Shown here piece after piece: positions 43,957-55,820 of a stretch of 64,000 nucleotides of DNA. Every line of letters starts with the position of its first letter. Position 1 is the first letter of the stretch. Location of the stretch: NCBI RefSeq assembly GCF_000744435.1, contig NZ_JQLX01000016.1, positions 1 through 64,000 on the forward strand, read 5' to 3'. Position numbers and translations under genes: made by a program. This DNA comes from Hippea jasoniae. GTDB lineage: Bacteria > Campylobacterota_A > Desulfurellia > Desulfurellales > Hippeaceae. The notes beneath the pieces were generated by a model. The model was not told the origin of the DNA and searched no databases. It saw nothing but the letters and a program-made list of their open reading frames with translations.

Positions 43957-46302
43957 CTACTCACCCTTCGTTATTTTTGCACTGAATAGGTTATTTAACG
44001 AACCGGCTACATTGAAGCCGTTTAAACCATCATACCACAATGTCACACCTGCAACGCCCTCGGGTTGAGCCTCATCAACTCTAACAACAGCTTCAATGGA
44101 ACCTTCACCTGAAACTGTTACCCTATCACCTGTTGATACACCCAGCTTTTCTGCATCTGTCTTGCTCAACTCAACCCAGCCCTCAGGTGATGCAATCGAT
44201 GCTCCATCGCCAAATGATGAGAATATGCCGCTTCTAAACTTGGAGTAGATAAGTGCACCCTTAAACTCTTCAGCAAATTCAAAACTGCTGTTGGATGTAG
44301 AGACAAAGCTTTCAACAGAGGGCTGAATAGCAAACTCTCCCTTTAAAGCCTCCTGCACTTTACCCATTCCAAGTTTTGTACCCAATTTTTCAGCCATTTC
44401 AACAAGCAATTGATATGCTGTCTCAAAACCCTCATCAATTGCCTTCGAAACCCTGTTTAGCTTACCCTCAATATTGATGTAATGCCCATCAGTTGCAGCA
44501 AAAGTTGTAGTGGGCAAGACAACAGCTGCTTTTGAGGTCATTCTACTTGGATAACTATCAAACAAAATAATATTGGCTTTTGAGGATATTTCATCAACAT
44601 CGCTATCGCTAAAAAGCGTATGAAGGTCTGCATTCATCAAGATCAATGTCTTAACAGAGCCATCCAAAACCTTTTCTTTTAGATCATAGATATTGAAAAC
44701 CCTCTCTGTCTTTTTGCCAAACAAACCAAAACCATTTGTTAAACCGCTAAAGATAGCTCCATATGCGTTGTTGTATTTACTTGAAACATACAGTCTTACT
44801 TTATCCTTTACCAGCATAAGCAGATTGCTTATAGCCTTTGCAATTTCATCTCCAAATGGTCTTTCTAACGCCTCCTGACCCACTACAAAAGCAACCTTCT
44901 TTGCTGAACTTATAAGTTCCAAAGTCTCCTGAGCAATCTCATAACCACCGTCTTCAACAGGTATATCAACACCCAGGGCTTTCGACAGATTTGCCGCAAG
45001 GGAGTTTAAAAACTTAAGTTCATCGCCAACTGCATACCTCAAAGGATTGCTGCCCAGGGTATCTATCTTCGTATCGCGCCAGTATGCTGTAATCAGTTTT
45101 GAAACACCCAGCAGCTTAACATTTCTTGTTATCTGCCAGTCGAGTCTGGGCATCTCGTTTGCAAAATCGCCACCGAAGGCAAAAATCAGATCGCAATCCT
45201 CCATATCCCTTATGTTGTTAAACGCTGCTACACCCTCGGGAAGAACGCTGTATAGCTTTGCAATGTGGGTTGAGGCAAATGAGTCAACATTGTTGGATTT
45301 AACGACATCATCAAGGAAAAATCTTAACATAAGCTGATCTTCAACAGTCTCTCTACCACCACAAATAGCAGCGATGTTTTCCGGTTTTGTTGAAGATATT
45401 AACTTTACAGCCTTATCGAGAGCCGATTCTTTTGTTGTCTGGCGTCCATTGACATAGTAATCAGAAAGTCTCCTATCAATCACAGAATAGTTAAACCTTC
45501 CAAGATTACAGAGGTTTGCCAGATTTGGTGTATCATCTTTAGAGGTAACCCTTAAAACCTTATTATCCTTTACATTCAAGTCCATCTGACATCCCGATGC
45601 ACAAAACTGACATGTGGTGGGAACTTTCTCCATCTCCCAGGGGCGTGCTTTGTATTTAAACAGCTTTGAGCTCATAGCGCCTGTCGGGCAGATGCTTACG
45701 CACTGTCCGCAGAACTCACATTCAAGCGGTTTGCCATCTTTTGTGTCAACCTCTCTACCACCCCACTCTTTCTTAACCATTGCCAGAATACCAAAATTGA
45801 CAACCTTATCGCAGATAGTTACGCATCTTCTACACTGGATACATAGATTTGCATCGTGATGGATAATTCGCCACTCATGATGAATGCTTCTGTTGGGAAC
45901 GCTTAATGGATCAGCCTCCTCTTCAAGTGGGTTTTCTGTGATATTTAATTCATAATTGATATCCTGTAGATCACATTCACCACTTTTATCGCAGACACCA
46001 CACTGCAATGGGTGGAATTTATCCCACTCCCAAACGATCTTTTTTCTCTGCTCAATAACCTTTTCGCTATCTGTCAAAACCTCCATGCCATCTTTAACCT
46101 TAAAAGCGCAGGACAGCATCGGTTTTTTCATTCCCACTATCTCAACAGCACAGATCCTACAAGCACCGATTGCGCCAAATCTGTCTGAGTAGCAGATAGC
46201 GGGTATATAAACGCCGTTTCTTCTTGCTACATCAAGGATGGTTTCGCCTTTTTTTGCCTCATACTCTTTGCCATTAATCTTTATTTTTACAGTATCCGCC
46301 AT
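43957..46302 (-). CDS. nuoG: NADH-quinone oxidoreductase subunit G
   Basis: About 781 residues. The N-terminus has the [2Fe-2S] N1b ligands (CYSDRFGAIGACRIC, then Cys of MLSCAF), the His/Cys N5 site HPLQCGVCDKSGECD, and the N4-type ferredoxin motifs CIQCRRCVTIC and CEFCGQCVSICP. CQFCASGCQ plus a later Cys supply the optional N7 cluster. A molybdopterin-oxidoreductase-like domain without evident cofactor follows. An upstream frame reaches 46344 inside nuoD, but MADTVKIKING at 46302 is the natural start. No nuoE or nuoF is encoded, so the usual NADH module is lacking and NuoG may accept electrons directly from ferredoxin or another partner. Confidence 0.96.
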   Translation of the reverse strand: MADTVKIKINGKEYEAKKGETILDVARRNGVYIPAICYSDRFGAIGACRICAVEIVGMKKPMLSCAFKVKDGMEVLTDSEKVIEQRKKIVWEWDKFHPLQCGVCDKSGECDLQDINYELNITENPLEEEADPLSVPNRSIHHEWRIIHHDANLCIQCRRCVTICDKVVNFGILAMVKKEWGGREVDTKDGKPLECEFCGQCVSICPTGAMSSKLFKYKARPWEMEKVPTTCQFCASGCQMDLNVKDNKVLRVTSKDDTPNLANLCNLGRFNYSVIDRRLSDYYVNGRQTTKESALDKAVKLISSTKPENIAAICGGRETVEDQLMLRFFLDDVVKSNNVDSFASTHIAKLYSVLPEGVAAFNNIRDMEDCDLIFAFGGDFANEMPRLDWQITRNVKLLGVSKLITAYWRDTKIDTLGSNPLRYAVGDELKFLNSLAANLSKALGVDIPVEDGGYEIAQETLELISSAKKVAFVVGQEALERPFGDEIAKAISNLLMLVKDKVRLYVSSKYNNAYGAIFSGLTNGFGLFGKKTERVFNIYDLKEKVLDGSVKTLILMNADLHTLFSDSDVDEISSKANIILFDSYPSRMTSKAAVVLPTTTFAATDGHYINIEGKLNRVSKAIDEGFETAYQLLVEMAEKLGTKLGMGKVQEALKGEFAIQPSVESFVSTSNSSFEFAEEFKGALIYSKFRSGIFSSFGDGASIASPEGWVELSKTDAEKLGVSTGDRVTVSGEGSIEAVVRVDEAQPEGVAGVTLWYDGLNGFNVAGSLNNLFSAKITKGE

Positions 46303-46312
46303 TTTGCACCCC

Positions 46313-47509
46313 TTATCTATCGCATTCGCCAAACACGAAGTCAAGACTACCGATTACCGAGATAATATCCGCTATCAAACCGCCCTTAACCATCTTTGGC
46401 ATAGCAGAGATATTGATAAACGACGGCGAGCGGATCTTTAATCTGTATGGCTTACCTTCACCTGTTGAGTAGATGTAGAATCCAAGTTCACCTTTGGGGT
46501 TTTCAGCGCCAAAGTAAACCTCACCAGCAGGTGCCTTTATACCCTTAACAACTTTTACAAAATGTTTCATTAAGGCGTAATTGTTCATCATAAGGCGCTC
46601 TTTGGGCTCCCAGACATACTCAGGCTTATCTATCATTGCTGGACCATCTGGGATTTTCTCAATACACTGCTCAAGTATCTTGTTTGACTGAACCATCTCA
46701 TCCATTCTCACAAGGTAGCGTGCATAAACATCACCTTCATCATACACAGGGATCTCAAAATCAAGCTCAGGGTAAACAAGATAGGGCATGTCGCGCCTTA
46801 GATCCCAATCAACACCGCTACCCCTCGTGCATGGTCCAGCTATACCGTAGTTGATTGCATCCTCTTTTGAAATATAACCAACATCCTTTGTCCTTTTAAG
46901 CCAGATTCTATTTTTGGTAAGGAGCGTGTGATACTCCTTAACCTTCTTTGGAAATAGCTTAACAAACTCTTTAAGCTTATCCATAAAACCATCGGGCAGG
47001 TCTCTTGCAACACCACCAATTCTTATGTAGTTGTATGTGAGCCTATTACCGCATGCCATCTCATACATATCAAGTATATATTCCCTCTCCCTGAAGCAGT
47101 AGAGGAAAACCGTCATAGCACCAATATCAAGGGCATGGGTAGCAAGCCAGACAAGATGCGATGCAATCCTTCCAAGCTCAGCCATAATAACCCTGATATA
47201 CTGAGCTCTTTCAGGAATCTCTTTATCTATTCCTAAAAGCTTCTCCACCGCCATTGCATAGGCAAGGTTGTTGTTCATGGCAGCAAGGTAATCCAGCCTA
47301 TCTGTATAGGGGTTAAACTGCTGATAGGTCATGTTTTCGGCAAGTTTCTCTATACCCCTATGCAAAAAACCTACCTGGGGGTCGGAGTCTACAATCCTCT
47401 CACCATCCAGCTTTACCACATACCTCAAAACGCCATGTGTGGCTGGATGTTGCGGACCAACATTGATTATAACCTCTCTTTCATTATTAACCCTGTAAGT
47501 TTCATTCAT
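46313..47509 (-). CDS. nuoD: NADH-quinone oxidoreductase subunit D
   Basis: 398 residues, not fused to NuoC. NVGPQHPATHGVLR holds the His near the quinone site. ARDLPDGFM and the C-terminal DIISVIGSLDFVFGECDR ending are typical. It forms the quinone-binding cavity with NuoB. Confidence 0.98.
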   Translation of the reverse strand: MNETYRVNNEREVIINVGPQHPATHGVLRYVVKLDGERIVDSDPQVGFLHRGIEKLAENMTYQQFNPYTDRLDYLAAMNNNLAYAMAVEKLLGIDKEIPERAQYIRVIMAELGRIASHLVWLATHALDIGAMTVFLYCFREREYILDMYEMACGNRLTYNYIRIGGVARDLPDGFMDKLKEFVKLFPKKVKEYHTLLTKNRIWLKRTKDVGYISKEDAINYGIAGPCTRGSGVDWDLRRDMPYLVYPELDFEIPVYDEGDVYARYLVRMDEMVQSNKILEQCIEKIPDGPAMIDKPEYVWEPKERLMMNNYALMKHFVKVVKGIKAPAGEVYFGAENPKGELGFYIYSTGEGKPYRLKIRSPSFINISAMPKMVKGGLIADIISVIGSLDFVFGECDR

Positions 47510-47521
47510 AATCCGATCTCC

Positions 47522-48052
47522 TTAAGGCATCCTTGTGTGTCTTGGCTTTTTGAGTTGACCCTCTGGGAGGTGCTTATCAAGCCAGACATCATCCTCTGGC
47601 CTACCCTTAAGAGGATAATCCTTTCTTAATGGATGCCCCTCCCAGTCCTCTGGCATCAATACTCTCCTCAAATCTGGATGGTTGTTAAATGTGATGCCAA
47701 ACATATCGTAGATTTCCCTTTCATCCCAGTCAGCAGAATGCCATATGTCGCATACGCTATCTACAGGCTCATCTTCCTTTGTTCTTGTTTTAACACGCAT
47801 TATCATCTTGTAATCAAGGGACCTTAGCTCATAGACAAGGTAAAATCTTTCACCCCTATCGGGGAAATCTACCGCCGTAGCAAGAACAAGATAGTCAAAT
47901 TTTAGCTCTGGATCATCGTGCAAAAACTGCATCAATTCGTGCAACTTTTCTTTTTTTACAGTTACCGATAACTCATCTCTAAAAGTATCATGCTCTATAA
48001 TCCATTCGCCAAACCTGGCATTGATCTTCTCAAACAACTCCTCGTTAGTCAT
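47522..48052 (-). CDS. nuoC: NADH-quinone oxidoreductase subunit C
   Basis: 176 residues. The DREIYDMFGITF-type signature appears as DEREIYDMFGITFNNHPDLR, followed by RRVLMPEDWEGHPLRKDYPL. It is a structural subunit of the peripheral arm, separate from nuoD here. Twelve bases separate the genes. Confidence 0.97.
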   Translation of the reverse strand: MTNEELFEKINARFGEWIIEHDTFRDELSVTVKKEKLHELMQFLHDDPELKFDYLVLATAVDFPDRGERFYLVYELRSLDYKMIMRVKTRTKEDEPVDSVCDIWHSADWDEREIYDMFGITFNNHPDLRRVLMPEDWEGHPLRKDYPLKGRPEDDVWLDKHLPEGQLKKPRHTRMP

Positions 48053-48066
48053 AAGACTCTCCTTTT

Positions 48067-48528
48067 TTAGGCTTTCATTGAGCCTTCTCTTCTGATCTTC
48101 TCCTGAAGCTTCATAATACCGAATAGCAGACCTTCAGGTCTTGGCGGGCATCCTGGCACATAAACATCTACAGGCATAACTGTATCAACACCCTGAACAA
48201 CACTGTAGGTGTCAAACATGCCACCGGTGTTTGCGCAGGAACCCATTGAGATAACCCATTTTGGATGGGGCATCTGGTCATAAACCTTTCTTGCTGCAAT
48301 AGCCATCTTTTTTGTTAGTGTTCCTGCAATAATCATAATATCTGAATGTCTGGGAGATGCCCTGAAAACAACACCAAACCTGTCAAGGTCGAATCGGGAG
48401 GCTCCTGTTGCCATCATCTCAATAGCACAGCAGGCAAGTCCAAATGTCATAGGCCATAGCGATGAATATCTCGCCCAGCTTACAAGCTTGTCAAGCTTTG
48501 TCGTAATCCAAGGATTCTCTACTCCCAT
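48067..48528 (-). CDS. nuoB: NADH-quinone oxidoreductase subunit B
   Basis: 153 residues. The N2 cluster ligands are seen in LACCAIEMM (adjacent Cys pair), [11 protein letters not shown] and [13 protein letters not shown]2 passes electrons to quinone. It overlaps nuoA by 10 bases. Confidence 0.98.
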   Translation of the reverse strand: MGVENPWITTKLDKLVSWARYSSLWPMTFGLACCAIEMMATGASRFDLDRFGVVFRASPRHSDIMIIAGTLTKKMAIAARKVYDQMPHPKWVISMGSCANTGGMFDTYSVVQGVDTVMPVDVYVPGCPPRPEGLLFGIMKLQEKIRREGSMKA

Positions 48529-48869
48529 TCTAATGCTCCTTTCTTGTAAGCATAAATCCAGCCCACAAAAACCATTACAACAAACAAACCCATCTCAATA
48601 ACACCTAAAACGCCAAGCCCCTTAAAATCAACAGCCCACGGATACATGAATATCGCCTCTATATCAAACAAAGTAAACATAATTGCAATGATATAGAAGC
48701 GTATATTCATGTGGTGCAGTTCACTCAGCATCGGATAACCGCACTCGTAGAGGTCAAACTTTTCCTCGTAATACTCCTTAGGGGCTAAATACTTAGAAAC
48801 CGCCAGCATAGCAAAGAAAATAACAAAGAGGATAATGACGGATATAAAAGCAATCAACCAGTTAGTCAT
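48519..48869 (-). CDS. nuoA: NADH-quinone oxidoreductase subunit A
   Basis: 116 residues with three helices. [10 protein letters not shown] carries the conserved Glu-Cys of the quinone-site loop, and [15 protein letters not shown] is typical. First gene of the 12-gene operon A-B-C-D-G-H-I-J-K-L-M-N. Confidence 0.97.
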   Translation of the reverse strand: MTNWLIAFISVIILFVIFFAMLAVSKYLAPKEYYEEKFDLYECGYPMLSELHHMNIRFYIIAIMFTLFDIEAIFMYPWAVDFKGLGVLGVIEMGLFVVMVFVGWIYAYKKGALEWE

Positions 48870-48912
48870 ACTCCGACCCCCTTTAACACATTACTTTCCT
48901 ACATTTCGCCCA

Positions 48913-48940
48913 ATTTTACATCAAATAGAACTTATGTCAA
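48913..48940 (-). promoter_or_regulatory. Promoter of the nuo operon
   Basis: TTGACA (48935-48940), 16 bases, TAAAAT (48913-48918) on the minus strand, about 40 bases before nuoA. Confidence 0.8.
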
Positions 48941-48967
48941 TAATAAACCAACAACAAAAAACCAAAA

Positions 48968-48987
48968 GCGGCAGACCAAACTGCCGC
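48968..48987 (-). terminator. Terminator after nfnB
   Basis: GCGGCAG (48968-48974) and CTGCCGC (48981-48987) with a six-base loop, followed on the minus strand by TTTTGGTTTTTTG. It separates the cheB-to-nfnB run from the nuo operon, so the two are independent transcripts. Confidence 0.9.
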
Positions 48988-48994
48988 CTATTTT

Positions 48995-51249
<2,255 letters not shown>

Positions 51250-51288
51250 CAAAACCTCCCAACAACCTTTATTTTCTATAAAATCGCT

Positions 51289-51867
51289 TTAAAATTTAAA
51301 AACCAAACTCCCCAAAAACGACGAGATTACAAACTCCTTTTTTCTACAATTATTTTTCTTAAATTTAACAATATACTGTTTACTCCACCGCTCATCCTTC
51401 AAAGAATAAAGCCAGCTACTTCTAAAATCGTTTTTATCGATCAACTCGATCGATTCAGGTCTTTGTATATTGCCGCATTCAGAAATATAAACAATCCAGA
51501 ATGAGTTCTTCTTATCCAGATTATTTAGATTAAGATCAGGTGTATAAAATGCAAGGTAATAAATATCATATTTATCAAATTCATCAATATATTGCCTGAA
51601 TTTTTTTACAAAGAGATTCTCTTTAGATAGTGATTTTAAGTATTCTTCAAAGAGTTTTTTATTGAAATGCGTAACAGTGGCTTTCGCTATGGTTGAAAAA
51701 TCCCTATAAAGCGTCTTAGATTGGGTATGGGCTTGAAGGTGCTCTAAATAAATGGATTTATAGCTTCTAAAACCCAGTGAGGCAAGTTTTTGTTGCAGGG
51801 CACAGCCGCTTACTGCAAAAACTACAAGAAAAAAAATCAAAAAACTAATCTTCTTTTTCATTCTCAT
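51289..51867 (-). CDS. Hypothetical lipoprotein
   Basis: 192 residues. The signal peptide ends in the lipobox VSGC near residue 22. The rest is charged, with YYLAFYTPDLNLNNLDKKNS and WSKQYIVKFKKNNCRKK. No family was recognised. It overlaps the TPR gene by 23 bases and precedes nfnA by 39, so it is part of the same run, but its content gives no link to redox metabolism. Confidence 0.7.
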   Translation of the reverse strand: MRMKKKISFLIFFLVVFAVSGCALQQKLASLGFRSYKSIYLEHLQAHTQSKTLYRDFSTIAKATVTHFNKKLFEEYLKSLSKENLFVKKFRQYIDEFDKYDIYYLAFYTPDLNLNNLDKKNSFWIVYISECGNIQRPESIELIDKNDFRSSWLYSLKDERWSKQYIVKFKKNNCRKKEFVISSFLGSLVFKF

Positions 51868-52513
51868 CCTCTACAAGTAGTCTATTTAAAGCTTCTTTTG
51901 CCTCTTCATTATCGGGCTCTTTTTTCAAAATCTTTTTATAAACATCTATGGCATCCTCTATATACCCCTGCTTTTCATACAGCTTTGCAAGTGTAATCGT
52001 AGCTTCCTCTTCCTCTTCAGTCTCTTCTGCTTCCTCAAGCTCAATCTTTGGTATGTCTGACTCACTATCCATCTCTTCTACGATTTTTTCAACATCCTCC
52101 TCAGGCGGCTGCACCATCTGACTCAATTTCAAAAGCTTATCCTTATATTGCTCTTTTTCTTCTATTTTGAGCAACTTTTCATAAACATCCACCGCTTCTT
52201 TTGTCTTGCCCAGATGCTCATAGCTTTCAGCTAAAAGCTCAAGTGCTTTTATATTGGTTTTTTGAATATTTGCAGCCGTTTCAAGATAGGCAACAGCCGC
52301 ATCGTAATTACCCTCTTCTATAAGAATTCTGCCAATCAAAACCAAAGCCAGAGCGTATCTGGGGTATCTTTGTAAACCATCTATCAAAATCTGATATGCC
52401 TTATCGTTTTGTTTTGATTTAAAGTAAAGCAAGGCAAGCGGATAAAAATATACGCTCTCTGACTTATTTTTGTTGTAGTAAACCTCCAAACGCTCAATCA
52501 GCCTTTTGTGCAT
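51845..52513 (-). CDS. TPR-repeat protein
   Basis: 222 residues with no signal peptide. TPR units are visible at about 20-125 (PLALLYFKSKQNDKAYQILI, YALALVLIGRILIEEGNYDA, ALELLAESYEHLGKTKEAVD). A strongly acidic linker and another unit (LAKLYEKQGYIEDAIDVYKK) follow. It is probably a protein-protein scaffold in the cytoplasm. It overlaps aroB by 20 bases. Confidence 0.82.
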   Translation of the reverse strand: MHKRLIERLEVYYNKNKSESVYFYPLALLYFKSKQNDKAYQILIDGLQRYPRYALALVLIGRILIEEGNYDAAVAYLETAANIQKTNIKALELLAESYEHLGKTKEAVDVYEKLLKIEEKEQYKDKLLKLSQMVQPPEEDVEKIVEEMDSESDIPKIELEEAEETEEEEEATITLAKLYEKQGYIEDAIDVYKKILKKEPDNEEAKEALNRLLVEDENEKED

Positions 52514-53564
52514 CTATAGCCTCAATAACCTCACTTTTTACTATCGCCTGCGAGATTATAGAACTGCCTATCCCCCTTGTCAAGACAAAATGCAATCTCA
52601 TATCTCTGTTTTTCTTATCGTTTAGCATAATTTCAAACATTCTCTCTGAAGAAATATTACTATCAATTTTGGTGGGTAGGTGTAGTTTTTTAAGTAGAGC
52701 TTCCACTCTACCTATTGTGGATTCTTCAATCAAACCTTTATTTAAAGACAACCTTAAAGCCATCAAAATACCTATTGCTACAGCCTCCCCGTGGAGATAA
52801 ACCTTATAATCAGTAATGCTTTCTATTGCATGGGCAAATGTATGGCCTAAATTCAAAATCGCCCTTCTTGATGACTCCTTCTCATCATCCTCAACAACTT
52901 CCACTTTATCCTTTATGCTCTTTTCTATAATCAATCTCAAAACACCTGTTTCTTTATTTTTAATCTCTTTGATATGTTCCTCAATATAATCAAACAGATC
53001 GCTATCCATAATAATGCCGTATTTTATAACCTCAGCGAAAGCTGAAAAATACTCCCTGCCAGGAAGTGTCTTTAAAAAATTCACATCGACAAAAACCGCA
53101 TCGGGCTGATAGAAACTACCGATTATATTTTTATAACCGCCGTAGTTTATGGCTGTTTTTCCTCCGATTGAGCTATCCACCATTGCAAGAAGCGATGTTG
53201 GGATATGAATCAAACCCATACCACGCATATAACTGCTTGCTGCAAAACCAGCAATATCACCAACCACTCCACCACCGACACCTACAAGATAACTGCTTCT
53301 GTCTGCCCTGTTTTTAAGCAAAAAGTCATAAATTTCAAAAAGGGTTTTGTAGTTTTTGCTCTCCTCACCTGCCTCAAACACGCACACTTCAGTAGAAAAT
53401 TTCTCAAAAACAGAACTTTTATATAGCCTGTATAAATTTGAATCTGTAACAAAGAAACAGCGCCTATCTTTTAAATTTTCATAGATAAAATCAAACCCCT
53501 CATTTATGTAAACCGGATATGGCTTTGATGTTTTAACATCTATCTTGATAATTCTTTGTGACAT
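52494..53564 (-). CDS. aroB: 3-dehydroquinate synthase
   Basis: 356 residues. It converts DAHP to 3-dehydroquinate in the shikimate pathway with NAD and a divalent metal. Diagnostic are the NAD-binding GGGVVGDIAGFAASSYMRG, PTSLLAMVDSSIGGKTAIN, and the metal ligands in AEVIKYGII and NLGHTFAHAIE. The C-terminal 25 bases overlap the TPR gene, and the start overlaps the upstream gene by 25. Confidence 0.97.
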   Translation of the reverse strand: MSQRIIKIDVKTSKPYPVYINEGFDFIYENLKDRRCFFVTDSNLYRLYKSSVFEKFSTEVCVFEAGEESKNYKTLFEIYDFLLKNRADRSSYLVGVGGGVVGDIAGFAASSYMRGMGLIHIPTSLLAMVDSSIGGKTAINYGGYKNIIGSFYQPDAVFVDVNFLKTLPGREYFSAFAEVIKYGIIMDSDLFDYIEEHIKEIKNKETGVLRLIIEKSIKDKVEVVEDDEKESSRRAILNLGHTFAHAIESITDYKVYLHGEAVAIGILMALRLSLNKGLIEESTIGRVEALLKKLHLPTKIDSNISSERMFEIMLNDKKNRDMRLHFVLTRGIGSSIISQAIVKSEVIEAIDAQKAD

Positions 53565-54595
53565 CGCCTCACCTGTCTGTAATTTACAAATTTATATGTC
53601 ATGACAGACCAGTTTCTATCATCAAAAAACAACAATCTACCTATAAGCATATTTCTGTCGGTGTAGTTATCTATTTTCCCTCCAGATAGATAGAAGTTTA
53701 TAAATTTGCCAATATCATGGCCAAGCGCTGAAGCAAAAGTTGGATCTGCAAAGTATGTTTGTCTATAATTTTCAACAAAATTGTTATTATCACACAAATA
53801 ATACGGCGTTACAAAACCAAAGTGTCTGATGGCGCTTCTTCTTAATTTTAACAAATCGCTATCAACCTCCTCATCCACAGACAATACATCTTCCGGGTAG
53901 ATATCGTAATAATCCAAAAGGTTTAAGATCTGAACAACAACCTTTTGAGGGGCAAAAATAATCAGTGTGTCTATATGATTGGTGTATCTAAACACCCTTC
54001 CCCTTGTAATACCTGCAACCTTTTTAACCTCCTCTACGCCAAAAAAATCCTTAATGAAACTATCTATAAGGTTTATAAATGAAGGTATAGCCTCAACATA
54101 CTCTGCCTCTTTGTTGCAATACGACAGTGAACTTAAAAAAATATCCCTCTCTTTTTTGTATAGTTTTCCAAAAGAGTAAAACACAGCAATTCTGCCACTA
54201 TTGATAGAGCATACCTTCTCTGAAAGCTGTCTTGCTGCTGCAAGCGGATCGTAACCGTAAAAGACAACATTACCGCATACCTTTTTCGGTTTGTAAAACG
54301 GCAGAATAACAAGTATATTTTTATTGCATAGCTGATCTATCACAGCTTTTGCTGCTTGCTCAAAAAACGGTCCAACAACAACATAGCTTTTTTTTCTTTC
54401 CAAAACCTTTGTCAGATTATCGTTTGAGTTTGCTGTCTCTATAGTTAACTGGCTATTTAAAGATAGCTTCAAACCATCTAAAAGCTGTTCTGCATAGCCG
54501 TTGAATGAGCCACCAAACGGTGCAATATAGAGTATATCAGCACCATAGCTGTTTATCGCAAAAAGAAGAATTATTATTGCAATTAACTTCCTCAT
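53540..54595 (-). CDS. Exported periplasmic-binding-fold protein
   Basis: 351 residues with a signal peptide ([19 protein letters not shown]). The mature part begins DILYIAPFGGSFNGYAEQLL and alternates strands and helices like type I periplasmic binding proteins (for example YVVVGPFFEQAAKAVIDQL, RIAVFYSFGKLYKKERDIFL). LpoA/LivJ-like ligand-binding proteins are the nearest fold guess. No transport genes adjoin it. It overlaps udg by four bases and aroB by 25. Confidence 0.65.
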   Translation of the reverse strand: MRKLIAIIILLFAINSYGADILYIAPFGGSFNGYAEQLLDGLKLSLNSQLTIETANSNDNLTKVLERKKSYVVVGPFFEQAAKAVIDQLCNKNILVILPFYKPKKVCGNVVFYGYDPLAAARQLSEKVCSINSGRIAVFYSFGKLYKKERDIFLSSLSYCNKEAEYVEAIPSFINLIDSFIKDFFGVEEVKKVAGITRGRVFRYTNHIDTLIIFAPQKVVVQILNLLDYYDIYPEDVLSVDEEVDSDLLKLRRSAIRHFGFVTPYYLCDNNNFVENYRQTYFADPTFASALGHDIGKFINFYLSGGKIDNYTDRNMLIGRLLFFDDRNWSVMTYKFVNYRQVRRCHKELSR

Positions 54596-55221
54596 TGCTC
54601 CAACAACGACTTAATTTTCTTTAAATCATCAAGAAAAATATCGATTGCCTTGGGGTTTCTTAAAAGGTAGGCTGGATGATACAAAGGCACAACAGCTATA
54701 CCGTGATAATCAAACACCCTGCCACGCAGCATACCCAAAGCCGCCTTCTGATTTGTTAGCTCATAAGTTGAGTATCTGCCCAGTGTTGCAATAACCTTAG
54801 GTTTTATAAGCTCAATTTGCTTTTTTAAAAATCCAAAACAGGCTACAAGCTCATCCGGCAAAGGGTCTCTGTTTGCAGGCGGTCTGCATTTTAAACAGTT
54901 GGCTATATAGATATCGTTTTTATCTATACCCACATCATCTAAAAGCTGACGCAGTAGTTTGCCCGCTCTTCCTACAAACGGCCTTCCCTGTATATCCTCA
55001 TCTTTTCCTGGCGCCTCACCAACAAACATCAGGCTTGCATCAAAACTTCCCTCACCAAATACCGTTTTGGTTTTTGTTTTATAAAGCTCACATCTCCTAC
55101 AATGTTCAGCTTCCTGTTTGAGCTGCCTAAAAATATCCTCCTTTGTGTGTATATTTATGCTCCTCATATATTCAACACCCAAACCCTTATAAAATGTAAG
55201 TATATCGATAATCGATTTCAT
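54592..55221 (-). CDS. udg: Uracil-DNA glycosylase, family 4
   Basis: 209 residues. [20 protein letters not shown] is the water-activating motif and HPAYLL the second active-site motif. Cysteines in [16 protein letters not shown] and further along supply the [4Fe-4S] cluster typical of thermophile-type family 4 enzymes. It removes uracil from deaminated DNA. It overlaps hisG by four bases. Confidence 0.93.
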   Translation of the reverse strand: MKSIIDILTFYKGLGVEYMRSINIHTKEDIFRQLKQEAEHCRRCELYKTKTKTVFGEGSFDASLMFVGEAPGKDEDIQGRPFVGRAGKLLRQLLDDVGIDKNDIYIANCLKCRPPANRDPLPDELVACFGFLKKQIELIKPKVIATLGRYSTYELTNQKAALGMLRGRVFDYHGIAVVPLYHPAYLLRNPKAIDIFLDDLKKIKSLLEQ

Positions 55222-55820
55222 TTTAACAGTTCAATGAATTGTGATATCTCTTCGTTTTTGGTATAGAAGGCAACCCGATTTGATACCAAAACAGCTGTGG
55301 ATTCAAAGATCTCCTCAACCACCTTAAGGCCGTTTTCCTTAAGCGTCCTGCCTGTTGAAACAATATCCACTATACAGTCTGCAATACCAAGCAGTGGGGC
55401 AAGCTCAATCGAACCGTATAGTTTTATAATTTCGGCATTGAGTCTTTTCTGAGCAAAAAACCTCTTTGCTATATTAACAAACTTTGTAGCTACCCTTATT
55501 GTGCTGTTTTTCTTAAAACACTCTGTATCTTTTGCTGCCACAACCATTCTGCAGTAGCCGATACTTAAATCAACAAGCTCAAACAGATCGCTTGCGTTTT
55601 CGTTTAACACATCCCTGCCCACCACGCCCAAATCTGCTGCGTTTCGTTCAACATAAGTGGGCACATCCTGAGCACGCACAATAAGAAATCTATAATTGGA
55701 CGAGCTATCGTAGAAATAAAGCCTCCTTGATGTGGGTATCTCAACATTAATTGAGGCTTTTGAGAAAACCTCTATGGTTTCCTCCATCAATCTGCCCTTT
55801 GGCAGTGCTATGGTTATCAC
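55218..55820 (-). CDS. hisG: ATP phosphoribosyltransferase, short form
   Basis: 200 residues. It makes phosphoribosyl-ATP in the first step of histidine synthesis. IALPKGRLMEET at the start, ADLGVVGRDVL and the PRPP loop DIVSTGRTLKENGL are clear. The regulatory C-terminal domain is absent, so this HisG-S form should need HisZ, which is not in the window. It overlaps murA by four bases. Confidence 0.96.
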   Translation of the reverse strand: MITIALPKGRLMEETIEVFSKASINVEIPTSRRLYFYDSSSNYRFLIVRAQDVPTYVERNAADLGVVGRDVLNENASDLFELVDLSIGYCRMVVAAKDTECFKKNSTIRVATKFVNIAKRFFAQKRLNAEIIKLYGSIELAPLLGIADCIVDIVSTGRTLKENGLKVVEEIFESTAVLVSNRVAFYTKNEEISQFIELLK

